DNA of 64,000 nucleotides from Oligoflexia bacterium (GCA_019694515.1 JAIBBU010000003.1:62001-126000), one strand, 5' to 3'. Positions 17,198 to 25,543 are shown, counted from the stretch's first letter. Notes: generated by a model not told the origin, from the sequence alone. Numbers and translations are program-made.

Positions 17198-17323
17198 TTA
17201 GCGTGTACTAAGGTTGCGTCTAATAAATATGTAGACAAAAAGTGGCAATCCGATAACCACGGCCAACATGAACAAAACCAATAGGCCGTCCGTGTCGGTC
17301 AACATAGTTTGCAGCAATTCCAT
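17198..17323 (-). CDS. 41-residue single-pass membrane protein, DUF3149-like
   Basis: A short frame on the minus strand starts with ATG at 17323-17321 and stops at 17198-17200. Its product begins MELLQTMLTDTDGLLVLFML, continues as one long hydrophobic helix (about residues 14-34), and ends in RRNLSTR, so the C-terminus is probably cytosolic. A strong ribosome site, AAGGGGGA, lies five bases before the ATG. The pattern TD-x-GLL followed by one helix and a basic tail resembles the DUF3149 small membrane proteins of proteobacteria; this match is from memory. Function is unknown. It explains most of the otherwise empty 17031-17533 gap. Confidence 0.7.
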   Translation of the reverse strand: MELLQTMLTDTDGLLVLFMLAVVIGLPLFVYIFIRRNLSTR

Positions 17324-17533
17324 AAGATCCCCCTTTATCTGCGCGAATGGGCCTAAGGTCTGATTCAATCCTAACAGATTAGAATAGAGGTGAGGTATTA
17401 CAAACTCATTCCTAAATTTGAATAAACGCTTAGTCTAAGCGCCGCCTCCATTAGAGTTTTCTTGTGATATCGGAGTGTTAGGGGGACCTCCTTCGTCCCT
17501 CCACTTGGTTAAGATGACTTCATAATCATCGAT

Positions 17534-17929
17534 ATGAAGCAGCAGAATCAGCTTGCGAGGCGCGATCCTGATGGTAACGAAGTCTCGAAGCGGGGGCCAG
17601 CCAGCTCGGTTTTTATATCGGCGGACCGTTCCGAGCTAGACACAGCGGCCTTTGAAACTCGTCCGGCAGAGATTGAGACCAAACCTGAGGTTAAGAAGGC
17701 CGCCAATCTTTTAATGCGCTTCGGCCGTCGAGTGATGGATCTTAGCGGCGCCGATAAGTTCACTGTTGGTCTTTACGCTCTGAATACAGTTCTTCAAGGA
17801 ACCGCAGCGGTGTTGGAAATTGGGACAAGACCCGGCGAAGCCATCTTTCGCGCATCCTTGGCGCTGATCTGGGGCTTGCTCACGGTTTCGAGAATATACG
17901 TGCCGTTCTACCCTAAAAAGAAGCGCTGA
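17534..17929 (+). CDS. Hypothetical protein with C-terminal hydrophobic segments
   Basis: This 131-residue protein has a polar N-terminal half (residues 1-60, with many charged residues) and a C-terminal half with two moderately hydrophobic stretches, FTVGLYALNTVLQGTAAVL and RASLALIWGLLTVSRIYVPF, ending in KKKR. It may be a small inner-membrane protein with a cytosolic N-terminus. I recognise no family. No good ribosome site is visible, and other frames are open on the opposite strand, so coding status is only moderately supported. The stop lies 10 nt from the convergent HAD phosphatase gene. Confidence 0.5.
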   Translation: MKQQNQLARRDPDGNEVSKRGPASSVFISADRSELDTAAFETRPAEIETKPEVKKAANLLMRFGRRVMDLSGADKFTVGLYALNTVLQGTAAVLEIGTRPGEAIFRASLALIWGLLTVSRIYVPFYPKKKR

Positions 17930-17939
17930 CTTCCCGCTT

Positions 17940-18623
17940 TTATTCCAATCCTCTAACGCTGAGGCCGGAGGGCGTCGCTGAGTTGGCGAATATAAGTAAT
18001 TCATGCAGCTTCTCAATGCTTGGGATGACAAGATTCGCACCTATTAATAGTTTGGAATCAAGGGTGGAGGTAACCCCGATGCATTGCATTCCAGCACGGT
18101 TCGCAGCCTCAATTCCAAGCGGTGCATTTTCGATCACCAGGCATTCTTGAGGAGTTAGCTTTAACTTTGCGGCCGCGGATAGGAAGAGATCGGGGGCCGG
18201 TTTCGCCTCCCGAACATCTTGGCCACTTAGTACAACATCAAAGAGCCGCAGCAGCTGATCATGGGGGGGCTGAAGTGTTTTGGGACCGCTTCCCCCGGAA
18301 ACAAGGGCGCACTTAATGCCCTTTTGTCGAAGCAATGTCAGTAATTCAGGGACACCCGGATAAAAGGAAAAGGAATTATGTTTGGCGTAATAATCATCTT
18401 TGGCGCGCTTAAATTCTGCCGCCCGTCCGGGGTCATGACCTCCGCGTGTCAGCAGCTGCGCTGCGATCTCGATGCCCCGCTGGCCCTCTAAAACCAGACA
18501 GTCTTGATCATGAAACTGCAGGTTAATCGGCTTAAAAGCGGCTCTCCAAGCATTCAAAAAGTCTTGAGCCGTATTGCCAATGACTCCGTCAAAATCCATT
18601 AGGACTGCGCGAAAGATCGTCAT
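17940..18623 (-). CDS. HAD-superfamily phosphatase (beta-phosphoglucomutase-like)
   Basis: This 227-residue hydrolase has all four HAD motifs. MDFDGVIGNTAQ carries the nucleophile and acid-base Asp pair. CALVSGGSGPKTL provides the Ser of motif II, REAKPAPDLFLSAA the Lys of motif III, and CLVIENAPLGIEAANRAGM motif IV, where the usual D is replaced by E-N. A helical cap sits between motif I and II (about residues 15-85), as in the beta-phosphoglucomutase group. It probably removes phosphate from a sugar phosphate in the cytosol. The gene is a single minus-strand unit facing the unknown gene at 17534. Confidence 0.88.
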   Translation of the reverse strand: MTIFRAVLMDFDGVIGNTAQDFLNAWRAAFKPINLQFHDQDCLVLEGQRGIEIAAQLLTRGGHDPGRAAEFKRAKDDYYAKHNSFSFYPGVPELLTLLRQKGIKCALVSGGSGPKTLQPPHDQLLRLFDVVLSGQDVREAKPAPDLFLSAAAKLKLTPQECLVIENAPLGIEAANRAGMQCIGVTSTLDSKLLIGANLVIPSIEKLHELLIFANSATPSGLSVRGLE

Positions 18624-18799
18624 AACTCCCTAGATCTTTAACTAAAATGCTTGAAATTCTTACAAATTATAGGGAGTCCTTAATATTCGGGGAATCATCT
18701 AAAGTGGACTGGAGCTATTTCATCCGGCACACGGGCTGCGCAGCGCTTCTGTCATACCCATGTGACCTCGGTTTTTAAATGGGTTCCAGGAGTAGATAG

Positions 18800-19489
18800 A
18801 TGACCAAAACGACAAATAGAAAGCCAAACATCGGAAACGAGATTGATCTTCTCGTAAATTATCCAAAAACGAAACGAGACGTAAAGGAACGCGGCGCTAC
18901 CAAAACCGAGGCGGACCGTGCGATCGCGCGGCAGTTCGGCAAGGATTTTTTTGATGGCGATCGCAAACATGGCTACGGCGGGTACTCCTATCAAAGCCGC
19001 TTCTGGCAGCCTGTGGTTCCGACTTTTCAAGATTATTATGGCTTAGCAGCCGGAAGCTCCTTGCTCGATGTCGGCTGCGGCAAAGGGTTCATGCTGCATG
19101 ATTTTGCCCTGCTAATTCCTGGACTCGAAGTTGCGGGGGTGGATGTATCTTCCTATGCAATTGAGCATGGCATGGAGGATATGAAACCATTCATGCAGGT
19201 GGGCGACGCACGAGAGCTCCCATTCCCGGATAAGTCCTTTGATCTTGTGATCTCAATCAACACCGTCCACAACCTTGAACGGGATGAGTGCGGGCGCGCG
19301 CTGCAGGAGATTGAGCGCGTCAGCCGCGGGGGCAGCTACATTACCGTCGATGCCTATCGTAATGACGAAGAAAAAGAGCTGATGTATGCCTGGAATTTGA
19401 CGGCTAAGACCATCATGCATGTCGATGAATGGAAGAAGTTTTTTTCTGAGGTTGGGTACACCGGAGACTATTTCTGGTTTGTGCCGTAA
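18800..19489 (+). CDS. Class I SAM-dependent methyltransferase
   Basis: This 229-residue protein has a Methyltransf_11-type fold. SSLLDVGCGKGFMLHDF is the SAM-binding motif I, VAGVDVSSYAIEHG gives the acidic end of strand 2, VGDARELPFPDKSFDLVIS is motif II/III, and GRALQEIERVSRGGSYITV completes the fold. An AGGAG ribosome site precedes the ATG. It is the first gene of an operon with the two thiamine-diphosphate E1 subunits and an alcohol dehydrogenase, all within 14 nt or overlapping. Methylation of a small molecule or sugar made by the operon is likely, but the substrate is not visible. Confidence 0.88.
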   Translation: MTKTTNRKPNIGNEIDLLVNYPKTKRDVKERGATKTEADRAIARQFGKDFFDGDRKHGYGGYSYQSRFWQPVVPTFQDYYGLAAGSSLLDVGCGKGFMLHDFALLIPGLEVAGVDVSSYAIEHGMEDMKPFMQVGDARELPFPDKSFDLVISINTVHNLERDECGRALQEIERVSRGGSYITVDAYRNDEEKELMYAWNLTAKTIMHVDEWKKFFSEVGYTGDYFWFVP

Positions 19490-19503
19490 CGGTTGGCAAC
19501 TGT

Positions 19504-20508
19504 ATGAATAAAGATGCGGTCCTCGATTCGTCTGTATTAATGCAGCTCTATCATCGTCAGATGCTGGTGCGTTTGACCGAGGAGGAGATTGCGAAGCGCT
19601 ATCCCGAGGGCAAGATGCGCTGTCCGGTCCACCTGTGCACCGGGCAGGATGCGGTGTCGGCAGCGGTTGGTTGTGCTCTGAAACCAGACGACCTGTGTGT
19701 CAGTACGCACCGATCGCATGGTCACTATATCGGTAAGGGCGGCGATATTAAGCGCATGCTGGCTGAGATTTACGGCAAAGCCGGCGGTTGTTCTTCGGGC
19801 AAAGGCGGCTCGATGCATTTGGTCGATCGCAGCGTCGGCTATATCGGAAGCACAGCAATTGTCGGCAATACGATTCCAGTCGGCGTCGGCCTGGGATTAT
19901 CGATTAAATTGAAAGGCTCACACCAGGTGAGCTGTGTCTTTTTTGGCGACGGTGCCGTGGAAGAGGGAGCGTTCTTTGAGGCGGCAAACTTTGCGGTGTT
20001 GCGTGGACTACCCGTTTTGTTTCTCTGTGAGAACAATTTCTTTTCGGTGTATTCGCCGCTACGGGTGCGCCAGCCGGAAGGCCGCAAGATTCATGAGATG
20101 GTGCGAGGCCTTGGGCTTAAAGCCGAGGACGGCGATGGTAACGATATCGTCGAAGTCTATACCAAAACCAAGAACGCCATTGACTATATCCGGTCGAATA
20201 GCGCTCCGTATTTCCTGGAATTTTATACCTACCGCTGGCGTGAACATTGCGGGCCATTCTTTGATAACAACCTAGGCTACCGCTCGGAGCAGGAGTATCT
20301 GGAGTGGAAAGAGCGCGATCCAGTGGAGCTCTATCGACGCCGACTTGTCGAGCAGCATCAGGTTGATCCAAAAAAGCTCGAACAGATTGATAGCTCGATT
20401 ATGCGCGAGATTGAAGCCGCCTTTGAATTTGCGGATGCATCTCCATTCCCTGAAGAAGGCGAGCTCTATACGCAAGTTTTTGCAGACTCACAGGGAGGGG
20501 TGAAATGA
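19504..20508 (+). CDS. Thiamine-diphosphate dehydrogenase E1 alpha subunit-like
   Basis: This 334-residue protein is the alpha subunit of a 2-oxo acid dehydrogenase-type E1. It contains STHRSHGHYIGKGGD, the GKGGSMH loop, and the thiamine diphosphate-Mg motif beginning GDG at residues 148-150 and ending in ENN. In pyruvate or branched-chain dehydrogenases, E1 decarboxylates a 2-oxo acid and passes the acyl group to lipoyl-E2. No E2 or E3 gene is present here. The gene overlaps the beta subunit by 4 nt. With the methyltransferase and dehydrogenase neighbours in a sugar locus, it may instead join a two-carbon unit to a carbonyl, as other thiamine enzymes do; this is inference. Confidence 0.87.
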   Translation: MNKDAVLDSSVLMQLYHRQMLVRLTEEEIAKRYPEGKMRCPVHLCTGQDAVSAAVGCALKPDDLCVSTHRSHGHYIGKGGDIKRMLAEIYGKAGGCSSGKGGSMHLVDRSVGYIGSTAIVGNTIPVGVGLGLSIKLKGSHQVSCVFFGDGAVEEGAFFEAANFAVLRGLPVLFLCENNFFSVYSPLRVRQPEGRKIHEMVRGLGLKAEDGDGNDIVEVYTKTKNAIDYIRSNSAPYFLEFYTYRWREHCGPFFDNNLGYRSEQEYLEWKERDPVELYRRRLVEQHQVDPKKLEQIDSSIMREIEAAFEFADASPFPEEGELYTQVFADSQGGVK

Positions 20509-21563
20509 ACCGCAAAATCACCTTCGCGCAGGCGGTCAACGAAGCCATCGGTCAGGCGATGCAGCGCGACCGCTCCGTAATCTGTTTCGGCCTCGGCGCC
20601 GACGATCCGAAGGGGGTCTTTGGGACCACCTTGGGACTTCAGAAACAGTTCGGGCCCGAGCGTGTCTTCGATACCCCGACCTCAGAAAATGGCATGACCG
20701 GGATCGGGGTTGGGGCGGCGTTAAACGGCATTCGTCCGGTAATGACTCATCAGCGGCTCGATTTCTTTCTATTAGCTATGGATCAGCTGGTCAATAACGC
20801 CGCGAAATGGCACTACATGTTCGGCGGTAATGGCAATGTGCCGATCACGATTCGATTAATCCTAGGACGCGGCTGGGGGCAGGGCCCGACGCACTCCCAA
20901 AACCTACAATCGTGGTTCGCGCACATTCCCGGATTAAAAGTGGTAGCTCCAGCTTCGGCGGCTGATGCCAAAGGGCTGCTTTTAGCTAGCATCTTTGACA
21001 ACAATCCTGTCGTGTTTCTGGAGCAGCGCTGGCTTCACAACATGGAAGGGGAAGTGCCGGAGCAATTTTACACCACACCTCTGGGCGAGGCGCAGCTGCT
21101 GCAGAGCGGCGCGGATATTACAATTGTGTCGCATTCATTTATGAGTGTGGAGGCGGTGAGAGCTGCGAATATTCTTAAGTCGCACGGAATTCATTGTGAT
21201 GTAATTGACCTGAGAACCCTTGCGCCTCTGGATTGGAACACGATCTCCACCTCAGTGCAGAAGACGGGCCGACTGATGGCGCTCGATACCAGCCACTCAT
21301 TTTGCTCGTATGCCGCGGAGATTGTCGCCCGTGCTTCGGAACAGCATTATACCAAGTTTAAGGCGGCCCCGCGCCGAATTGCTCTACCGGATGTGCCGGC
21401 TCCAACCAGCATGGCGCTGACTAAGAATTTCTATCCTAGCGCGCGTGAAATATGCGAAGCGGCGCTGCAGATGGTCGGAAAGAGTGTTAAAATCGACGCG
21501 AAGCTCTTCGAGACCGGATCCCCGCACGATGTGCCCGGGCCATGGTTCAAGGGGCCCTTTTAG
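20505..21563 (+). CDS. Thiamine-diphosphate dehydrogenase E1 beta subunit-like
   Basis: This 352-residue protein is the beta subunit partner of the preceding gene. FDTPTSENGMTGIGVGAAL is the conserved beta-subunit block that completes the thiamine site (Glu), and GRGWGQGPTHSQNLQSWF and PGLKVVAPASAADAKGLL are typical of transketolase pyrimidine domains. The C-terminal domain has DVIDLRTLAPLDWNTI, as in E1 beta proteins. The start overlaps the alpha stop by 4 nt, which supports equal amounts of the two subunits. No lipoyl-E2 is encoded nearby, so the final acceptor of the activated aldehyde is unknown. Cytosolic alpha2-beta2 assembly is expected from the family. Confidence 0.87.
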   Translation: MNRKITFAQAVNEAIGQAMQRDRSVICFGLGADDPKGVFGTTLGLQKQFGPERVFDTPTSENGMTGIGVGAALNGIRPVMTHQRLDFFLLAMDQLVNNAAKWHYMFGGNGNVPITIRLILGRGWGQGPTHSQNLQSWFAHIPGLKVVAPASAADAKGLLLASIFDNNPVVFLEQRWLHNMEGEVPEQFYTTPLGEAQLLQSGADITIVSHSFMSVEAVRAANILKSHGIHCDVIDLRTLAPLDWNTISTSVQKTGRLMALDTSHSFCSYAAEIVARASEQHYTKFKAAPRRIALPDVPAPTSMALTKNFYPSAREICEAALQMVGKSVKIDAKLFETGSPHDVPGPWFKGPF

Positions 21564-21576
21564 TCCGAGGCATTTC

Positions 21577-22620
21577 ATGAAAACAACTGCTGCAATTCTC
21601 GTTGAAACCGGGCGTCCGTTGGAGATCGATCAGCTTGAGGTACCGGCTCTCAAACCCGGACAGGTGCTGGTAGAAATCAAATTTAGCGGCGTTTGTCATA
21701 CCCAAATCTTGGAGGCTCGCGGGCACCGCGGAAAGGATAATTTTCTCCCGCACTGCCTAGGACACGAGGGTGCAGGGGTGATTCTAGAGATCGGGCCGGC
21801 GGTGAGTCGCGTTAAGACGGGAGATCGGGTGCTGCTATCTTGGATCAAGGGCCCCGGTATGGATATCCCCGGGACGGTTTACGGTTGGAAAGGTAAGAGT
21901 GTAAATGCTGGAGCGATTGCGACCTTTTCGCAGCTGGCGGTAATTAGTGAAAATCGGACTACCAAGCTCCCGGAGAATATTGAATTTGCGCACGGTGCAT
22001 TAATGGGCTGCGCGGTGCCCACCGGACTTGGAGCGGTCTTTAACAATGCCGAGCCGAAGCCCGGGCAGAGTCTCGCAGTTTTTGGTGCGGGCGGAGTAGG
22101 GCTGTGTGCGATCGCGGGCGCCGCGATCGCGGGTTGTACACCGGTCATAGCAGTCGATATCAATCCTCAAAAGTTTGAAGCCGCACGCGCTGCTGGAGCA
22201 ACTCATTGCGTTAACCCCAGCGAGGGAGATCTGTTACAACAGCTCAACAAGCTCTGTCCACAGGGACTGGATTTCGCAATTGAAGCCACCGGGCGGCCGG
22301 AAATCATGGAGAAGGCGCTGCAAGCCGTGCGCCCTTTAAGCGGAGCCGCAGTACTGATCGGCAATGCGCATTTCGGTGAGAATCTTTCGCTCGATCCCCG
22401 GCAATTCAACGCCGGTAAACAGCTGCGGGGCAGTTGGGGCGGGGGCACAGTCCCGGAGAGGGATTTCCCGCGGTATTTCTCATTGCTGAGTGCGGGGCGC
22501 TTGAATCTGGATCTGCTCTCCGCGACTCGCTATGCACTTAGTGATGCCAACCGGGCACTTGATGATCTTGAGTCCGGCAAAGTGCTGCGCCCGCTGCTGG
22601 ACATGCAGCTGTCCATGTAG
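21577..22620 (+). CDS. Zinc-type alcohol dehydrogenase (MDR family) lacking the structural-zinc cysteines
   Basis: This 347-residue medium-chain dehydrogenase shows the catalytic zinc ligands in SGVCHTQILEARG and GHEGAGVI, and AVFGAGGVGLCAIAGA as the NAD-binding loop. CAVPTGLGAVFNNA resembles the class III alcohol dehydrogenase block. The lobe that normally holds four structural-zinc Cys (after residue 90) reads IKGPGMDIPGTVYGWKGKS and has none. The ATG at 21577 is chosen because it begins the typical MKTTAAILVE strand, with CCGAGG upstream; an earlier frame start lies inside the E1 beta gene. It is the last gene of the operon and probably oxidises or reduces the product of the E1 pair. Confidence 0.85.
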   Translation: MKTTAAILVETGRPLEIDQLEVPALKPGQVLVEIKFSGVCHTQILEARGHRGKDNFLPHCLGHEGAGVILEIGPAVSRVKTGDRVLLSWIKGPGMDIPGTVYGWKGKSVNAGAIATFSQLAVISENRTTKLPENIEFAHGALMGCAVPTGLGAVFNNAEPKPGQSLAVFGAGGVGLCAIAGAAIAGCTPVIAVDINPQKFEAARAAGATHCVNPSEGDLLQQLNKLCPQGLDFAIEATGRPEIMEKALQAVRPLSGAAVLIGNAHFGENLSLDPRQFNAGKQLRGSWGGGTVPERDFPRYFSLLSAGRLNLDLLSATRYALSDANRALDDLESGKVLRPLLDMQLSM

Positions 22621-22633
22621 GCCGCGCCAGCCG

Positions 22634-23113
22634 CTAACGTCTGCGCTTGATTGCGTTGATAAATAATTCAAAGGCTCCTGGCACAGGTAGCGCTTCAGCA
22701 AATACCCGCATGCACGATCGCAGCGCTTCGTCGCTATCCCCGGCCTCCCAAAGCATGACCGTTTCCTGCAGCCCGCAAATTAATTTGGCGGTTTCAGCTT
22801 CAATCAGCTTTGAATCAAGCGGCATAATCTTGTCATAAAGTTGCCGGATGTAGGCCGTGCGGGCATCCAAAATCATTTCTTTGGCCTGCGGGTGAAGCGG
22901 GAAATGCTCGTATTCCCGTTCAAAGGCTGCCAATGCCTCTTTGGCACGCTGCAGGCTGGATAAACACAATCCCCGCAAGAACTCACGCTCCCGAACGGGG
23001 GTCGAGCTCAGACGTCCGGCCTGATCCAGCAGCTGCAGTGCCTCGGTAAATCGATGGGCCTGAATTTCAAGCTTGGCGTTGTCCAGAAGAACAGCAATCT
23101 CGCTGGCACTCAT
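22634..23113 (-). CDS. Small TPR-like helical protein
   Basis: This protein, about 159 residues from the ATG at 23113, is almost wholly helical. Its first part has a TPR-like pattern (AKLEIQAHRFTEALQLLDQA, then REFLRGLCLSSLQRAKEAL), and the rest is acidic helices with no catalytic motif. It begins 4 nt after the stop of the upstream glycosyltransferase-like gene, so both are in one operon. An in-frame ATG at 23128 would overlap that gene by 11 nt and is also possible. TPR proteins serve as protein-binding scaffolds; here it might assist its operon partner, which is inference. Confidence 0.68.
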   Translation of the reverse strand: MSASEIAVLLDNAKLEIQAHRFTEALQLLDQAGRLSSTPVREREFLRGLCLSSLQRAKEALAAFEREYEHFPLHPQAKEMILDARTAYIRQLYDKIMPLDSKLIEAETAKLICGLQETVMLWEAGDSDEALRSCMRVFAEALPVPGAFELFINAIKRRR

Positions 23114-23117
23114 AACG

Positions 23118-23909
23118 TTAGAGCCCATTAATAAATTGTCGCAGCGGATCTGCCATGTTGCGAGGCACGGGCTTGACGCCAAAGTATCCCGGATCGGCAC
23201 CCGCCGCATCCGAAACCATGGCAAGATTGCGGTTCACCAATTCGGTCTGTTCTCCCCAGGTAACACCGACAAGGGGATGGCTAAAATTTTGACTAAGGTG
23301 ACGTGCGAGGGTTGAAGGATAAATCTCTTCCCGCGGATACCGGGATTCCTTGAGATCGAACTGGTAGTAGCGCGATATTATTGCAAGCATCTCCTCGAAT
23401 AACTCCCTCTTCCAGGCCGTGCCTTCATGCCAATCACGGTAAAATTTCGTAATTTTCTCCGACTCGACCATGCGCCAAAAGGCACTGTCTTTATCTATCT
23501 GTGACTTCCAGTTCCAAACGTTGGCCCAATCCGTATTGTCGAAATCAAGCGGCATCGAACAGCTCAAGAAATCGTAATGCTTCAGGTACTCCTCGCCCCC
23601 TAGCCGAAAGTACATCGTGTTGGACGCTTCGGTGACAAAATAGTCAAAATCAAGACCCAGCTTTTGAGCATATTCAAAATTGAATAGATGGGCATGATAC
23701 ATCCAACCCCACTCGGTGGGGTACATGATTGGATTCAGGAAAACATTCTCATACCGATCTGCGATCCCGAGCAGCCGTGTGCGTAGGGCATGTGCTTCGA
23801 AGCTCAGGTGCAGTATAATATGTGAGGCGGGCAGATAACGGCGCACGTTGCGCAGCTGATTTTCTATAACCTCGAGCTGTTCGTGAACCGTAATGGACAC
23901 GCAAAGCAT
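23118..23909 (-). CDS. Putative glycosyltransferase-like protein
   Basis: The product has about 263 residues from the ATG at 23909, which has GGA about eleven bases upstream. It begins MLCVSITVHEQLEVIENQL, followed by ASHIILHLSFEAHALRTRL. Residues about 75-105 read GWMYHAHLFNFEYAQKLGL and then DFDYFVTEASNTMYFRLGG. This pattern (opening strand, then a D-x-D-Y-F segment) resembles core-2/I-branching or related GT-A enzymes, but I cannot assign a family firmly. A longer frame start at 23972 is less likely because its first 21 residues look unrelated to the fold. It precedes the small TPR-like gene by 4 nt. A role in the surface polysaccharide locus is inferred. Confidence 0.6.
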   Translation of the reverse strand: MLCVSITVHEQLEVIENQLRNVRRYLPASHIILHLSFEAHALRTRLLGIADRYENVFLNPIMYPTEWGWMYHAHLFNFEYAQKLGLDFDYFVTEASNTMYFRLGGEEYLKHYDFLSCSMPLDFDNTDWANVWNWKSQIDKDSAFWRMVESEKITKFYRDWHEGTAWKRELFEEMLAIISRYYQFDLKESRYPREEIYPSTLARHLSQNFSHPLVGVTWGEQTELVNRNLAMVSDAAGADPGYFGVKPVPRNMADPLRQFINGL

Positions 23910-23999
23910 AAAGCAATTCCAGCACTCTAAGATGGTGTGGCTAGCATTGCAGCTGGCGCGAACCGGGCGCAATGGCTAAATGTGGCTGAAATCCCCGAT

Positions 24000-24665
24000 T
24001 TAATCCGCAAAATCCGGCGCTGTAACCAGATAATCGACTTCTCCCATCAGTACGACGGTATATGTGCTTCCTGCGGTAAAAGACTTTTGGCCGGAAAATA
24101 CGGCCCGCTGATCAGCAGCGCGCACCGCTGCTAAACGGTAAACGCCCGGTGCGATGAAAAGCCACTCAGAGCCCTGGCCGTACGATGCCGATCCGCTGGT
24201 TCCTGCACCGCCCGCTCCTAAGGTGAAGTTAATTACACCGGCGCCATTGACTGCATGCACCACACGCACGGCCACCTGCCCACTGGGCACTTCACCGGGT
24301 TCGTCATTTAGCAGTGCAGCGTGGAGACCGAGGGCGGCTCGATCGCCAAAAAACAACAGGGAGGTCTTACTGCCCGGATCGAAGTCGATACTGGTCGATG
24401 CCAAGACACGACCTGTGGCGCCGCGTACTGCGGACAAGGTCTGCGCTCCCTGATCGAAAGATACCCGGCGGGCACTAGTGCCGAATTTGGCCACTTCCGA
24501 GCCGGTCTTCCCTTCGACTGAGGTAGCTAACGATGCCGGAGGAGAATCGATACTGGCGTGAATGAAGCGAACACCTGAGCCACCCCCGCCGCCGCCACCC
24601 CCGCCGCAGGAGCTAAAAGAAAGAGCCAGAATCGCAGTGCAAAAAATTCGAATGGTTGATTTCAT
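24000..24665 (-). CDS. DUF4397-type lipoprotein with polyglycine linker
   Basis: This 221-residue protein has a lipoprotein signal peptide (FCTAILALSFSSC) with Cys20 as the likely lipidated residue. Nine Gly follow directly, a flexible linker encoded by a CCG/CCC-rich tract. The body begins VRFIHASIDSPPASLATSV, the start of the DUF4397 beta domain, and a second similar unit starts at VAVRVVHAVNGAGVINFTL. The protein is expected at the outer membrane or cell surface. The gene follows the SGNH hydrolase gene by 2 nt, and a GGAGAG ribosome site lies in the end of that gene, so the two are coupled. The function of DUF4397 is unknown. Confidence 0.85.
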   Translation of the reverse strand: MKSTIRIFCTAILALSFSSCGGGGGGGGGSGVRFIHASIDSPPASLATSVEGKTGSEVAKFGTSARRVSFDQGAQTLSAVRGATGRVLASTSIDFDPGSKTSLLFFGDRAALGLHAALLNDEPGEVPSGQVAVRVVHAVNGAGVINFTLGAGGAGTSGSASYGQGSEWLFIAPGVYRLAAVRAADQRAVFSGQKSFTAGSTYTVVLMGEVDYLVTAPDFAD

Positions 24666-24667
24666 GG

Positions 24668-25429
24668 CTAATTGCTCTCCTCGGCGGGTGCAGGTTCCGG
24701 CTTCACAATCACCGTGCCCTCCGGTAATCCGAGCGCACCCTCCAGATCGGCGGCTCCACCTTCGGCAAAGATATCGATATTAAAAAGTGTTGCTGCAATG
24801 GTCTGCGCCATTACCAAATAGCCCTGCGCGTTCGGGTGTAAACCTTCCGGAAGGTTATACAGTTGGCATTCGCCAATACTGGTACAGGTGGTGATCCAGG
24901 CCTTACGTAAGTTGACCACCGGAATAGAATTTTCCTCACCTAAGGCCAACATCACTCGTCCGTAAGATTCGGTCGAAGGAGTAAGTCCTCCGTGCTCACA
25001 GCAAGGAGGGGGCAGAGTCATTAGGATCGGAGTCTTTCCAAGAGCTTGAGCAGCATTAATTGATTTCTGAAACCCGACCTCCATCTGTGCTCCATCGACA
25101 TGCGAGCGCGCATCATTTGCTCCCTCCATTAACAGCACATAATCCGCCGCTGAATTTTGCAATAATTGACCCAGTCGATTCACGCCGGTATTCAGAAATA
25201 CTTCGCCTGGGTCCCCTTCGTTGTCGACGAGTAAGCCGATCATGGTTTCTAGACGGCCCGGATAACCGATCCCCTGAGTATCCCCAATGCCAAAGGTAAT
25301 GCTGTCGCCAAATGCCAGAAAACGAATCGTTCCATCACCGTTTAGATCGGTGAGTTCGAACCCGTCCGCGTGCACCAAGACCGCTGGCAGCACGAGCGCA
25401 CAAAGCAAAGAAATAATGAATGTCTTCAT
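24668..25429 (-). CDS. Secreted SGNH/GDSL hydrolase with calcium-loop-like motif
   Basis: This 253-residue protein has a signal peptide (FIISLLCALVLPAVLVHADG) followed by DLNGDGTIRF, which looks like an EF-hand or dockerin calcium loop. It runs straight into FLAFGDSITFGIGD, block I of SGNH esterases with the catalytic Ser. Block III is LLMEGANDAR, with the oxyanion Asn. Block V is NLPEGLHPNAQGYLVMA; the catalytic His is present, but the usual Asp two residues before it is not obvious (Glu-Gly-Leu-His). It is predicted to be a periplasmic or secreted esterase or lipase, perhaps deacetylating a glycan. It heads a two-gene operon with the DUF4397 lipoprotein. Confidence 0.85.
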   Translation of the reverse strand: MKTFIISLLCALVLPAVLVHADGFELTDLNGDGTIRFLAFGDSITFGIGDTQGIGYPGRLETMIGLLVDNEGDPGEVFLNTGVNRLGQLLQNSAADYVLLMEGANDARSHVDGAQMEVGFQKSINAAQALGKTPILMTLPPPCCEHGGLTPSTESYGRVMLALGEENSIPVVNLRKAWITTCTSIGECQLYNLPEGLHPNAQGYLVMAQTIAATLFNIDIFAEGGAADLEGALGLPEGTVIVKPEPAPAEESN

Positions 25430-25543
25430 GGCAGCAGTTTATAATGTGAAGTGAATATATTTTCAAGCTCTCGTAGTTATTAGCGATCTTGACCCCACCC
25501 CTGCCTTCTCAAATCATGCCGGCTATGGTGTTATCGTAGCCGC

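Noticed and set aside
24572-24606. Phase-variable repeat in the polyglycine tract
   Set aside because: The tract mixes CCG, CCA and CCC units rather than one perfect repeat, so slippage control is not supported.
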